The notes under the pieces are model-generated. The model was given only the letters and a program-made list of their open reading frames with translations. It did not search any database and was not told the origin of the DNA. The position numbers and the translations under genes were made by a program. A DNA stretch of 64,000 nucleotides, taken from a virus. Positions within the stretch are counted from its first letter, which is position 1, and every line of letters starts with the position of its first letter. Positions 1-10,279 of the stretch are shown here, piece by piece. The stretch spans positions 62,001 through 126,000 of the IMG/VR virus record IMGVR_UViG_3300034061_005520, one strand, 5' to 3'.

Positions 1-3000
1 CATAGCTTGTTTAGCCATATCAGCAATAGTATTGATTTCCGGAGATGATGATGTTGATGGATTTGTAAGATCAATCATAGCGGAGTCGTTCTGCGCTTCT
101 TTCCACTTTTCATATTCTTTTTCGTAGTCTGTAGACGGCTGTTTTACACCCTTATACAGTGGGGCTTCTCCGGCATCGGCGCGCTGTTTATCAATTATGC
201 GCTCGGCTTCTTTAGTTGATACATCTTTACCAGTCATTGTCTTGGGAACATTCACAGGATCTTGCTGAAGAGGAGATAGTGCTATTTCAGCCGCGGTATC
301 CACAGCCATATTAGCACCAGCCTCGACTAATGGATTTTGAATTGCTCTTTTGGTAATCTTAGTAGCATTTGCTGCATATCCAACGAAAGGAATAGCAGCG
401 GCTGCATTTAAACCCGCGTCGATACCAAAGTCCATGCGATTTTTAGGATCTTTAGACATAGCAGCTCTTCCTGATGATATGGCTGCATTTGCAAGATCCG
501 CAAATTCTCCTATTCCTGGTATAAAGCCGCCTAGCTCCAATGCGCCCTGTAGCACATCTAAACCCAAGCTTCTTGTTTCTACTTCTGTTTTTTGGTCTTT
601 TGCTTCTGAGAGTGCTTCTTTTGGTTTGTTTTCTTCTACTCTGATATTATTGTTTTCGAGCGGCTTTATTTGATCTGGCTTTGGGGGAACTGGAGATATC
701 TTCATTTCTGAAGGCTGTTTTTGTGGTTCCTTTTTTAAAGCATCAGACATTTCTTTACAACAGCAGCACAGCCTTTCGTCTAGTATTGCTCTTATATCCA
801 TCAATACGTCTAATGCGCTATCTCCGGACATGCCATAATCATCAGCAGACTCGCCGCTCTCTGAGCTATACCCAGCACCAAGAGCCGAAAACGCACCCAT
901 AAGAGTAAATATTAATCCCAGTCCGGGAATCGCCTTAGCAGCTTTTCTACTAAAGCCTCTTCCGCCGCCACGAGGAGACCTTGAACTTCTACCACTATCG
1001 GTATCAGCATCTGGAGTTTTTGTTTTGCTGTCTGTGTCAGAATCAGGCGTATCCTTGCTTTTATCTGCTTCTGCTGGTGTCTTCTCTTTATTTTTGTTTC
1101 TTCTGTCCTCTCTTCTATCTCTAAACCGATTTACTTCATTTACCGCAAATAGTCCACCAACCCCAGCGCCTAGTGCTACTACCAAGGCATTAAATATACT
1201 ACCAACTACAGCTCCAGCATCTTTATTCGATTCATCTGGAGGTTGAGATTTTCCTTTTGATCTACCTGTTGACAAGGGTTTTTGTGGTGCTGGTTGTGCT
1301 TCTACGGGTGGTCTTGGTACTTCAGAGTCAGTCTTTGCTGTTTCTAGTATTTTCGCTAACTTTGTCTCTAGGCCAGCAAATAATGATTCGATATCCATTC
1401 TTAATTCTTCAGCGGCTAAAAGAGCATTATCTGCTAGTGCTTGTGCTGCTTGTGCTTGAACTTCTGTGGCCTGTCTATATGCTTCTATATATTGTTCTTG
1501 TACTGGATCCTTGCCTTCTTCGGCCATCTTTAAACTCTGATCAACGGTCATTGGATTGCCTTTAGCATCAACGCCTATCACGGACTGAAGTATTTGTTGT
1601 CCTTGTGGATTGGCCTCTATCATAGAACGTGCTAGTTTCGCTTCCATTTGTTTGGCAATATTTTCCGGTATCACAGACTTAATATTGTCTAGTCCAGCAA
1701 AAGCGTCTTGTCTGAATTGCAGACTTCCTAGTTCCCGTCCTGACGCTTTTCCGCTTATGGTCTTTGTGTAAGCACCCATTTGGCGAGTAAAATCGGCAAG
1801 CTCTCCAGAGTCTGATGTTAATAGTCTGCGAGCCAAGCCCCTAGCATTGTCCCCTAGTTGTTGTCTATCCTGTATAGCATTTAAGGCATTACTTGCTGCC
1901 TCGCTATTATTTGCTAGTTCTTCTAGGGCTTTATTGCCATTATTGATAGCTCTCGTATGTTTGGCTAATGCTTCTTGATCTTTTTTAATTTGACTATTAA
2001 TAGCCTCTCTGTTTTCACCGGGCATACCAATTTTCTTTTTATTTTCATCTATACGGGCTTGTATTATATTTTTCTGTTCAATACTATTTTTCATAGAATT
2101 ATTAATAGCATTTGGATCTGTGGATCCACCCGGAATTAAACCAGAAGTTAAGCTTTTAACCCTAGTATTGAAGGGATCATTTAGCTGCTCTAGTGTTGGG
2201 GACTGACCCAAAGCTCTTGCTAAATCAAGCTCCGCATTAATTCTAATATCTGCTACCTTTCTATTCCACTCATCGCTTTTATCTAGATTAGAATTATATT
2301 GATCTAATAAATTAATAGATGCCTGAAGAGTGTCATTATAAGCCTTTTGAATCGCCTGCCCGGTCTTTAGTGCCTCTTCTGTAAGTTTTGTTGCGTCCTG
2401 TACAAACGACATATCTTCTGCAAGATCGGCTAAGCCAACGTTACCTTGTCTATTCTGGATTTTTTCCTGTAGCTTTTCTCTCAGCTGGGTCTTCACTTGT
2501 TCGCTCATCTCAATTCCAGCAGCATCAAAAGACTTTTCTAGTTTTTCCATAATAGAATCAACATCACCATCCTTTGCACCCTTGAGAGCTTTTGGTAATT
2601 CGTCTTGTAAAATTTTAGCAGTTATAATATTATTTTTTAGCGTATCTCCTGCATCGCCTCCGCCTGCAATAGAAGCTGTTTGATTAGCGATTTGTTCAAC
2701 TTCAGCCATTGAGTATGCGCTAATATTTCCTAAGGCATTTTCATTGGATCTATCCACGCTTCTAATCTTAGCATCGCCCGTAAGACTATTGGCTCTCATA
2801 ACAGCATCTGCTTCAAATTTTTCTAATTCTTGACTATATCTGAGCAGGCCTCCTTGGGCTCTTTTATATATGTCTATAAGATTGTCTGTCGCTGTTGCTA
2901 GTTCTCTAGATGCTCTAGCTAATACTTGTTGTTTTAATGCTAGTTCGCTATCAACTGCTAGTTGTTCCTTGCCTATATTCAGCGCTTCCTTTTTACCTTC

Positions 3001-6000
3001 TTCTGTGCTGAGCTGTTTTCTGATATCCTCTGGTGTTTTACCTTGTTTGGCTGCGTAGTCTATGTACTTATCCATAAAGATATCTTCTTCGCTTAATCCA
3101 GACTCGGCAAGTTGCTGATATGTTTGGCTGGCTCTAGCAAGTTGAGTATTTCTTTGATCTATAGAGTCTTTATTTTCTTCGTTGTATTGCTCTTGCGTCT
3201 GATCTTTTCTTTTTTCTGGTAATTTGACTAATGAGTCTAAAAAGCTATTTATGCTTTCTGTACTTGTTTGGGATAATGCAACATCTCCTAGTTTTTCGGC
3301 TGCCTGAAGCTGATTCCCTATCTGTGTAACCAGAGACCTACCAGCTTCTCCTTCTACGCTTTGGCCAGTCAAAGCTCCTGTCACACCAGTAAAATCAAAA
3401 GCCCTAGACATACGCACCAGCTCGGACCCTCCAGTAAAATTAGCCTGTGCTCTCAAAGAATTAGCAACAGATACTTCTTTTTGAAAACTAGACTGAGCAT
3501 TAGAGAAGTTTACATCGGTGGCTGCCGCATCTAATTTTTTAAATGCTACACTGAGGTCGGAAGAGGTTTTGTCTAAAGCCTTCAGTGTATTCTCTAGTTT
3601 TTTATTATTTATAGCATTAAAAGCTCCTTCTATTCCTTTTACAATAGCTACGGTAACTCCTCCTATTAGAGCTCCTACTGGCCCGGCTATTTGACCGCCC
3701 AATAAAGCTCCGCTAGCCAATCCCTGACCAGCACCCTGTATTCCTCCTACTACACCAGCAGCTGCCACGCTGTCTCTCATCCCAAAAGACTCTATAAGTT
3801 TTGGTAATTGATCGCCAGCGACGGCTAGTCCTCCGCCAAAAGCCACCAATGAACCGCCAACCGATTGGAATTTTTTATCAAGACTCTCTCCAATTTTACC
3901 CATAGTTTTACCAAAAATTCCTAAGCTTTTGCCAAATAATTTAGAATTTATATCAGATGCAGAACTAAGGGCTTTTCCTATTCCGGAACTAGCAAATCTA
4001 GAAACAGCATCTGGGGCTATCTCAGCAAGTTTTCCAAATTTTTGACCAGACTCGCTCTGCATAAATCTTTGTTGACGATATTGTTTATTATTCTTACTAG
4101 ATACCTCTTCCCTTAGAACGTCTGAGGTTAGTCCATTCTCTTTGGCGATATCGTCAAAAGCTATAGCAGCATTCTCTGCGCTGGTTCTGGTTTTGTTGAG
4201 CATATCTGACAGGACGGTATCTTTTTCTACAATCGTATCGAAAGAATCCGCACCCTTTTTCAGAGAACCCACAAGTCTGGCCGCTGCTTTATCTATCTCT
4301 TCAGCATTTCTTGAAGGATCCATCTCTTTTAATTTTGCGGCAAATTCTTCTTTAGCCGCATCGAGTTGCTCTTTATCTGTTGATCCTTTGAGGCTACTGC
4401 TTTGACTGAGTGCGCTGTATCTAAAGCCAATTTGTTGATTTTTAAGATTTTCAGCCAAGTCTTTTTCCCGACTCACAACCTTTGCTGCTAATGTTGAGCG
4501 GAAAGCATCTGCTGTTTGTCCGGATTGTTTAGCTCTATATGCAAAATATTCTTTTTGTTCTTCTTTGCGTTTTTTAACCTCGTCTTTCGCTGTGCTTGTA
4601 CTGGACGGGGATGGGCCGGATGGGGATGGACCGGATGCTGGAGTCTCGGAAGCAGGTGCAGTTTCACCTGTGGGCTTAGCTGTATCTATTCCTACTCTAG
4701 TATTAGTGGCCTCCACCAAGGATGATCCACCCCGACTCTTTTGAAGTTCATCTAGACGATCAAAAATTTTCTTAAGACTTTGTGCTCTGTCTTCATTACC
4801 AGATGCTCTCTTTTCTATGGATAATTTTCTAATACCTGCGGCCACATCCACAATAGCTTCACTTGCACTCTTTGTTCCAAGAGCTTGATTGGCTATCGCG
4901 TCTTTAATAGTATTAATTAGTTCTTTTCCACCACTATTATTTTCTTTCGCACTCACTTCTACAAGAATAGATTTTAAGATTTTTTCTGATACTCCAGCTA
5001 CTTCTCCTCCAACCTCAAATCTTTGGACTCCTACTGGACCACCCTTGTTATATCCCTTAATCTTATCAGCCTTGTTCATTCTATTTAATTTACTATAACC
5101 AATTTGTTGTGCGGCCTTTTTATTGATAACAAATTCACCAGGAGTTAATAGTGCTGGTACAGTATCTTCTACAGAACCACCTGTTGCAAAGGGCTTTCTA
5201 GCATTATCATATTTTGGATTAAACTTAGCGTCTGGAGCACCCATTAATTGTCTAGCAAGATCTAGTTGTGAGGAGCTTGCTTGTGGTGTTGTGGTTCCGC
5301 TTAATAATACCTGTCTTAATTGATTGCTGTTGATTAATAAATCTTTTTTAGATGCTTTTCTCTTAAGCTCTAGAGCTAGGTAGTCCTTAAACTCTTGTTC
5401 TGTAAAAGCATTAGTATTAGCATACTTAACTAGGGCATCAAACTCACTATCTTTTAATCCTGTACCCTTTTGAAGACCATATACTTGTCCACCAAGAGCA
5501 AATTGTGAGCGACCAAATCTTTGTCTAGCCTCTAAACGACCCCTATCAAACTGACCATCTGCTACTTTACGATTTGCTGTTGCTTTTGAAGCTCTATTAG
5601 TAACATCTGTCATAACACCAGAACTAACACCTAGTAAACCAGCCAGTTGTTCATTTAGTCCACCGGGGAAGTCTATAGCCTTAGCCATTGGGTCATAACC
5701 ACCACCAGCAACGCCAAGAGCTTTCTCGAAAATTGAACCAGCAATATCTTCTATGTCCTTTGAGGCAACAGATCTTACAAACTTACGATCCAAATTAGGT
5801 ATGCTGCCAGAAGCTTTAGATATTTGCTCCCCAACTTCTCTGACCATTTTTTCAATACCTGCCCTAATTTTAGCTTGAACTCTCTTAGCAACATTAGGTG
5901 GTAATGCGCCGGTTTCTAGTGTAGCAGGAACGCCTCTCACAGACAGACCTGATTTGTCATCAGAAGCTCCGGGGGTTTTGATCTCTTGCTCTGATCTATC

Positions 6001-9000
6001 TCCAGTAATACCAACTACTGCTAATGATCTAGAAGCAGCAACAGTGCTATCTCTAGCGGCTTTATTTTTTGATATTATACCAGCATCAACTAGCTGCTGT
6101 AAGAATGAATCTTTTTTAGCTCTGTCTGATTGCTCAAGAGATTTTTTACCCAGCAGTTCGTAGTCGTATGGTATGCCAGCCTTTTGTGCAAGTGATATAA
6201 GCTTGGCCCTACCTAATTGTTCTAGTGCTTCTGCTTCTCCACCGACTGCGAATCTCTGTACTAGACCACCTAGAGCTTTTCTTACTCTATTTACTCTTGG
6301 GCCTTTGGTTCTCATAGCTTCAAGAGCTGGCTCTTTTGAACCACCAGAGGTAAATACCATGTTTTGTACTGGTATCCCAAACATTTCTTGAATATGTTCG
6401 GCTAGTCCTTCTACTCTTTTTGATTTAGAAATGATAGATAGATTACTGGGTTCGATTACCCCCTGCTTGATAAGATCTTGTAGTTGTTTACCAAACTGTG
6501 TTAGTCGTGCTTGTTTGGCGTCTTTTAATCTAGCTTTTGGGTCTCTAAAGTATTTTTGTAAAACTTCATCTTTAGCGGATGCTGTTTTGGCACTAGCATA
6601 TGCGGCATCTCCAACTGTTCTTTGTAAAGTTCTATCAAAATCAACCGCACCACCACCCTCTTTGATAATCTTGTCTAGTGGTGATCCTGGGCTTATTCCC
6701 GGTCTTGGGAGCATAGAGCCCTTAGCATTTGGTAGATCGTCTATTAGCGGGAAACCGCCGTTGGCGAGTTTTTGAATTATACCACCAGCAGCTTTGGGTC
6801 TATATGTCGCATCTAGTTCTTTTCTTAACTCTTGAGCTTCTAGAAGCTTAATTGATCCTAATGATATAGAGTCTTGCTTTTCTTTTTGAGCTTCTTTAAA
6901 TTGTGATAAAACAGATTCTGGAGATTGTTCAAGTTTATATCTTAATAGCTTACTATATAGCTCGGCGTCGGAAGTTGATTCATTTTTAAGTTTAACTTCA
7001 TATAAATTATCATCACCTATTAGATCAATAGGAGCATTACTTTCATTGGAGGATGATGTGCCTAATCCAAGATATTTGGAGGCTCCTAGTTTTTTCTTAA
7101 GTAGTTCTTCTGCCAGTGGTCCTATTCGTGCGTCATAGCTTTTTTGTTTACGAAGTAGTGTATCTTTTGTATTTAATAGCGGCTCTAATTCCTTTATCCC
7201 GCTAGCAAAATCTGCAACGCTCAAGTATTTAGATATTTTTTCTCTCTCGATGGAGGAACCTTGGCTGCTAATATAATCATCGTCTTCTATGTTTACGTTT
7301 TTGTTTTGATATTCAGAAATAGTCTTTTTGCCATATCCCCTTTTGCCAGTTCCCTTTAAGTTCTGTATGCTAACAGCACCACCGTTAGCATACCTATTCA
7401 TCTTGTGAAGACTGCTGGCCCCTAGCGTTTCGACCGCCTTCTTCCGTATAACGAACTCACCCGGTTCCAACATGGCCGGAACAGTATCTCCGTTACCAGA
7501 GCCAGGAACCAGTCCACCCCTAGCAAATTTTCTAACAATTCCTCCACTATTTAGTCCTGTTCCAGTAGACGGTCTCGACTTAATAGTATCATCAAGTTTA
7601 AGTACAGAAGCATTTAATTTATTGGTTGAGTCTGTTAATATTTTTAAAGCTGATGTATTTTCTCTTATAGCATCACTAGCTCTAGCTGTTGTATCGTCTC
7701 TCTCCTTATCTTTGGCTCCACTAAGACTTTCTCCAATATTGCTGCCAACACCACGAGCACCACCACCCTTAGAAATACCGCCCATAAAGCCGCTACCAAA
7801 CTGTCTAATAGCGGAAACGCCCTTTACTGCACCCATAATAGCAAGTATGGGTAGGATAGGTTTGAAAGCACTAGCTAAACTAATTAAACCACTGGCAAGC
7901 CCGGTTACAATTTTGAACAAAGCCTGGAATGACTGACTCTTACCAACATCTCTAATCAGTGCTAAAAATTGTTCTCTAACCTTTGCTAATTGATTGGCTA
8001 AAGATTTTTGTGCGGTAACCTGGGCGTCGTATAAGCTACCCTGTCCCTTTTGCGCTACTGCCAATGCGTCCTGTGCTGTTTTAAATTGTTGAATAAGTGG
8101 AATAACCTTGCCGATCTGACGGAATCCACCAAGCTCTTCAACTATGGACGAGAATCTTAGGTCTCTAGGATCCAATTGGCTTAATGCGGCGCTTAGTCTT
8201 TTCACTGCCTCATACGGGCCGACGAATTTACCTTCTAGATCAGTTAGCTCGACCCCGTATTCCTTAAGCTGATCAATAGTTTTAGCTCTTTGAATACGTG
8301 TAAAAATTGTTCTCAAACCAGTAGCAATGGTTTCTGCGCTTTCACGAGTAGTTTGTCGAATACTTGTAAATACTGCTATAAACTCGTTCAGAGCGTCCGT
8401 TCCTTCGCTAACTCCTCTACTAGAAGCGGCGAACACACCACCGGTACGCTGAATAGCAGCAATAATATCTTTAGACTCAACAGCGAAAGCTGCTGCCACA
8501 GCATTGATCGAGCCTAGCGCTTTTTCTAGGTCTCCGGCTTCGAGACCGAACTGGCGAATAGCGGCAATAGCACCTTCTGTTGTATCTGTAAGATTGTCGA
8601 AAGATGGAGCTAGTTCGGTTTTTGCCAAGGCTGCTAGTGCTACTCTGGTCTCGTCAGCACTCAAGCCAGCTTGTGCTAAGGTAGAAGCTACGGACATTAA
8701 GCTTTTACTGCTAACACCAAGAGTTGTGGATAAGTTGGATATTTCTTTTTCTAGACTCTTAAGACCAATTTCACCCCTACCTGTTACCTGTTGTAGTTTC
8801 ACTAGTTCTTTGTCGAATTCTACGAAAGCCTGAAACCCACTATTAACAGCATTGATTAATGCAAAGACACCGCTAGTAACAACGCTAAATGCGGCAAATC
8901 TTCGAATAGCAAGAGCTGATTGTTTTCCGAACTCTTCCATCTCTGTTGTAGCAACTTTGATATTTTTTGCTGTTTGACCAACGGATGTGGAGGTTTTAGA

Positions 9001-9294
9001 AAAAGCATTATCTGTTTTACTAGTAGTAGATTGTACAGAAGAAAGGGAGGACGATAGGTTTCTAAGAGCCGAGTCTAAAGCTGTAGTATTGTTCCTTGCT
9101 TGAATTAATGATGCGTTCATAGCATCTAGTCTATTTGTGACATTATCAATAGATCTTGCTGCTTGGGGACTAACATTAACTTTTACGTCCGCAGAAACTG
9201 TTTGAAATTCTCTACGGATCTGGGCAACTACTGTCTTTAGGTTACTTGGTGCTTGTAGATTGATCTGTGCTGTTAGATTAAAAGCTTGGGCCAT
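1..9294 (-). CDS. Tail tape measure protein, partial (C-terminus off the left edge)
   Basis: The frame is open from the ATG at 9294 to the window edge, at least 3098 codons. It follows two chaperone-like genes, the usual place for a tape measure, whose role is to set tail length and pass into the host at infection. The N-terminal third is Ala/Gln/Ser-rich helix. Residues about 600-620 and 1375-1395 carry the phage tape measure signature VPAMLEPGEFVIRKKA / VPALLTPGEFVINKKA, with Gly-Gly repeats nearby. Between them sit two enzyme-like stretches: about 715-775 looks like a PD-(D/E)XK fold (AEELL, then PIDLIGDDNLYEVK) and about 880-990 like a HAD fold (VDFDRTL, then LSIISKS). A Gly/Ala-rich hydrophobic stretch lies near 1840-1890. 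Four consecutive cysteines (residues 2843-2846) lie near the visible end. The family call is strong; the embedded enzyme calls are inference from motifs. Confidence 0.93.
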   Translation of the reverse strand, partial: MAQAFNLTAQINLQAPSNLKTVVAQIRREFQTVSADVKVNVSPQAARSIDNVTNRLDAMNASLIQARNNTTALDSALRNLSSSLSSVQSTTSKTDNAFSKTSTSVGQTAKNIKVATTEMEEFGKQSALAIRRFAAFSVVTSGVFALINAVNSGFQAFVEFDKELVKLQQVTGRGEIGLKSLEKEISNLSTTLGVSSKSLMSVASTLAQAGLSADETRVALAALAKTELAPSFDNLTDTTEGAIAAIRQFGLEAGDLEKALGSINAVAAAFAVESKDIIAAIQRTGGVFAASSRGVSEGTDALNEFIAVFTSIRQTTRESAETIATGLRTIFTRIQRAKTIDQLKEYGVELTDLEGKFVGPYEAVKRLSAALSQLDPRDLRFSSIVEELGGFRQIGKVIPLIQQFKTAQDALAVAQKGQGSLYDAQVTAQKSLANQLAKVREQFLALIRDVGKSQSFQALFKIVTGLASGLISLASAFKPILPILAIMGAVKGVSAIRQFGSGFMGGISKGGGARGVGSNIGESLSGAKDKERDDTTARASDAIRENTSALKILTDSTNKLNASVLKLDDTIKSRPSTGTGLNSGGIVRKFARGGLVPGSGNGDTVPAMLEPGEFVIRKKAVETLGASSLHKMNRYANGGAVSIQNLKGTGKRGYGKKTISEYQNKNVNIEDDDYISSQGSSIEREKISKYLSVADFASGIKELEPLLNTKDTLLRKQKSYDARIGPLAEELLKKKLGASKYLGLGTSSSNESNAPIDLIGDDNLYEVKLKNESTSDAELYSKLLRYKLEQSPESVLSQFKEAQKEKQDSISLGSIKLLEAQELRKELDATYRPKAAGGIIQKLANGGFPLIDDLPNAKGSMLPRPGISPGSPLDKIIKEGGGAVDFDRTLQRTVGDAAYASAKTASAKDEVLQKYFRDPKARLKDAKQARLTQFGKQLQDLIKQGVIEPSNLSIISKSKRVEGLAEHIQEMFGIPVQNMVFTSGGSKEPALEAMRTKGPRVNRVRKALGGLVQRFAVGGEAEALEQLGRAKLISLAQKAGIPYDYELLGKKSLEQSDRAKKDSFLQQLVDAGIISKNKAARDSTVAASRSLAVVGITGDRSEQEIKTPGASDDKSGLSVRGVPATLETGALPPNVAKRVQAKIRAGIEKMVREVGEQISKASGSIPNLDRKFVRSVASKDIEDIAGSIFEKALGVAGGGYDPMAKAIDFPGGLNEQLAGLLGVSSGVMTDVTNRASKATANRKVADGQFDRGRLEARQRFGRSQFALGGQVYGLQKGTGLKDSEFDALVKYANTNAFTEQEFKDYLALELKRKASKKDLLINSNQLRQVLLSGTTTPQASSSQLDLARQLMGAPDAKFNPKYDNARKPFATGGSVEDTVPALLTPGEFVINKKAAQQIGYSKLNRMNKADKIKGYNKGGPVGVQRFEVGGEVAGVSEKILKSILVEVSAKENNSGGKELINTIKDAIANQALGTKSASEAIVDVAAGIRKLSIEKRASGNEDRAQSLKKIFDRLDELQKSRGGSSLVEATNTRVGIDTAKPTGETAPASETPASGPSPSGPSPSSTSTAKDEVKKRKEEQKEYFAYRAKQSGQTADAFRSTLAAKVVSREKDLAENLKNQQIGFRYSALSQSSSLKGSTDKEQLDAAKEEFAAKLKEMDPSRNAEEIDKAAARLVGSLKKGADSFDTIVEKDTVLSDMLNKTRTSAENAAIAFDDIAKENGLTSDVLREEVSSKNNKQYRQQRFMQSESGQKFGKLAEIAPDAVSRFASSGIGKALSSASDINSKLFGKSLGIFGKTMGKIGESLDKKFQSVGGSLVAFGGGLAVAGDQLPKLIESFGMRDSVAAAGVVGGIQGAGQGLASGALLGGQIAGPVGALIGGVTVAIVKGIEGAFNAINNKKLENTLKALDKTSSDLSVAFKKLDAAATDVNFSNAQSSFQKEVSVANSLRAQANFTGGSELVRMSRAFDFTGVTGALTGQSVEGEAGRSLVTQIGNQLQAAEKLGDVALSQTSTESINSFLDSLVKLPEKRKDQTQEQYNEENKDSIDQRNTQLARASQTYQQLAESGLSEEDIFMDKYIDYAAKQGKTPEDIRKQLSTEEGKKEALNIGKEQLAVDSELALKQQVLARASRELATATDNLIDIYKRAQGGLLRYSQELEKFEADAVMRANSLTGDAKIRSVDRSNENALGNISAYSMAEVEQIANQTASIAGGGDAGDTLKNNIITAKILQDELPKALKGAKDGDVDSIMEKLEKSFDAAGIEMSEQVKTQLREKLQEKIQNRQGNVGLADLAEDMSFVQDATKLTEEALKTGQAIQKAYNDTLQASINLLDQYNSNLDKSDEWNRKVADIRINAELDLARALGQSPTLEQLNDPFNTRVKSLTSGLIPGGSTDPNAINNSMKNSIEQKNIIQARIDENKKKIGMPGENREAINSQIKKDQEALAKHTRAINNGNKALEELANNSEAASNALNAIQDRQQLGDNARGLARRLLTSDSGELADFTRQMGAYTKTISGKASGRELGSLQFRQDAFAGLDNIKSVIPENIAKQMEAKLARSMIEANPQGQQILQSVIGVDAKGNPMTVDQSLKMAEEGKDPVQEQYIEAYRQATEVQAQAAQALADNALLAAEELRMDIESLFAGLETKLAKILETAKTDSEVPRPPVEAQPAPQKPLSTGRSKGKSQPPDESNKDAGAVVGSIFNALVVALGAGVGGLFAVNEVNRFRDRREDRRNKNKEKTPAEADKSKDTPDSDTDSKTKTPDADTDSGRSSRSPRGGGRGFSRKAAKAIPGLGLIFTLMGAFSALGAGYSSESGESADDYGMSGDSALDVLMDIRAILDERLCCCCKEMSDALKKEPQKQPSEMKISPVPPKPDQIKPLENNNIRVEENKPKEALSEAKDQKTEVETRSLGLDVLQGALELGGFIPGIGEFADLANAAISSGRAAMSKDPKNRMDFGIDAGLNAAAAIPFVGYAANATKITKRAIQNPLVEAGANMAVDTAAEIALSPLQQDPVNVPKTMTGKDVSTKEAERIIDKQRADAGEAPLYKGVKQPSTDYEKEYEKWKEAQNDSAMIDLTNPSTSSSPEINTIADMAKQAM

Positions 9295-9321
9295 AATAAT
9301 TTATTCCTATATAAACAGCAA

Positions 9322-9351
9322 TTCCCCAGTAAGATCTTGTCTTATGGGGAA
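9322..9351 (-). promoter_or_regulatory. Intercistronic stem-loop before the tape measure gene
   Basis: TTCCCC pairs with GGGGAA and TAAGA with TCTTA around a short loop. It sits in the 88-base gap between the chaperone-like gene and the tape measure start. There is no following U-run, so it is more likely a processing or translation-tuning hairpin than a terminator. Confidence 0.5.
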
Positions 9352-9382
9352 AATGCCGCATGTCAATAAATCCACACAATCT

Positions 9383-10279
9383 TTATGAAGCTGTGGGGGT
9401 TGGGGTGGTATCGACTGTTTCCTGTTTAGTCTCATCTTTAGCTGGTTCCTTAATCTCTTCTGGTTTTTGTGTAACAACTTCTGGTTCCGGATTAATGGGG
9501 TTGCCACTATCATCCAAAAATGGTTTAAATTCTAGTACATAATCTCCAGTATCACTAACAGGATTTCCATCCTTGTCTACAAACTCACCCTTTTCATTAA
9601 TAAATCTGCCGTTCTCGTCAATCAAACGACCTTCTTGGTCTACCAACTTACCTTCTTTATTAATTAGTCGTAGCTTATCATCAACAAACTTATACTGTTT
9701 CAAAAACTTATTTTCCGGAAGCTTTTCTTCGTAATTGTTTTCCAAACCATATAGCATACCGGCCAAGTTCTGTGCGGCTAGTATTGCCACTGGGTCGGAA
9801 GCCTTATTTAAATACTCGTCATAGCTATTAAAATATGGCTTCTTATTATCATTATACACCGTACAAGCAGAAACTAGATAGTTAAATCTAGCATTATCAG
9901 CCTGACCTTCTGCGGTATGGGTATCGAGATTGGTTTTGACCGCAATTAGGTCTCTTAGGTCTTCTCGATCCTTTTTCATGTCTAGGGCTATTTTCTTGGC
10001 TTCTTGTAGTGGGATGCCACCCTTTGCTAGCTTTCTTTCACTCTCCAGAATCTTGGATTGGAGAGCACTAAATTCAAACTGCTTCTTATCGTCCCACAGA
10101 CCCTGCTCAACAAGAAGATCATCTAGCTTTGCTCTAACTACTGCCTTAGCCTTAAGAGCATCGCTAAAAGCCGTATTATAGACTTTTGTAGCTTCCCTTT
10201 GATCAGCCAAAGAAGGCGACCTTACTAAAAATGTGACTTCCTTATTGTCGATACTGCCTGTAAATGTTCTTGTCTTCAT
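9383..10279 (-). CDS. Tail assembly chaperone-like protein with heptapeptide repeats
   Basis: 298 residues, directly upstream of the tape measure gene, where tail assembly chaperones (gpG/gpT type) are encoded. The N-terminal 20 residues look like a beta structure, followed by a helical, charged body. Residues 205-239 are five perfect 7-residue repeats: LINKEGK, LVDQEGR, LIDENGR, FINEKGE, FVDKDGN. The C-terminus is acidic and Pro/Thr-rich. The role is inferred from position and composition only. A second frame (9307-9513) overlaps its end, but reaching it needs a +1 shift and I see no clear slippery site. Its start overlaps the stop of the upstream gene by one base. Confidence 0.6.
   Translation of the reverse strand: MKTRTFTGSIDNKEVTFLVRSPSLADQREATKVYNTAFSDALKAKAVVRAKLDDLLVEQGLWDDKKQFEFSALQSKILESERKLAKGGIPLQEAKKIALDMKKDREDLRDLIAVKTNLDTHTAEGQADNARFNYLVSACTVYNDNKKPYFNSYDEYLNKASDPVAILAAQNLAGMLYGLENNYEEKLPENKFLKQYKFVDDKLRLINKEGKLVDQEGRLIDENGRFINEKGEFVDKDGNPVSDTGDYVLEFKPFLDDSGNPINPEPEVVTQKPEEIKEPAKDETKQETVDTTPTPTAS

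Noticed and set aside
9307-9513. Frame overlapping the end of the chaperone-like gene as a possible frameshift extension
   Set aside because: Reaching it needs a +1 (or -2) shift and no convincing slippery heptamer was seen, unlike the -1 shift common for tail chaperones.
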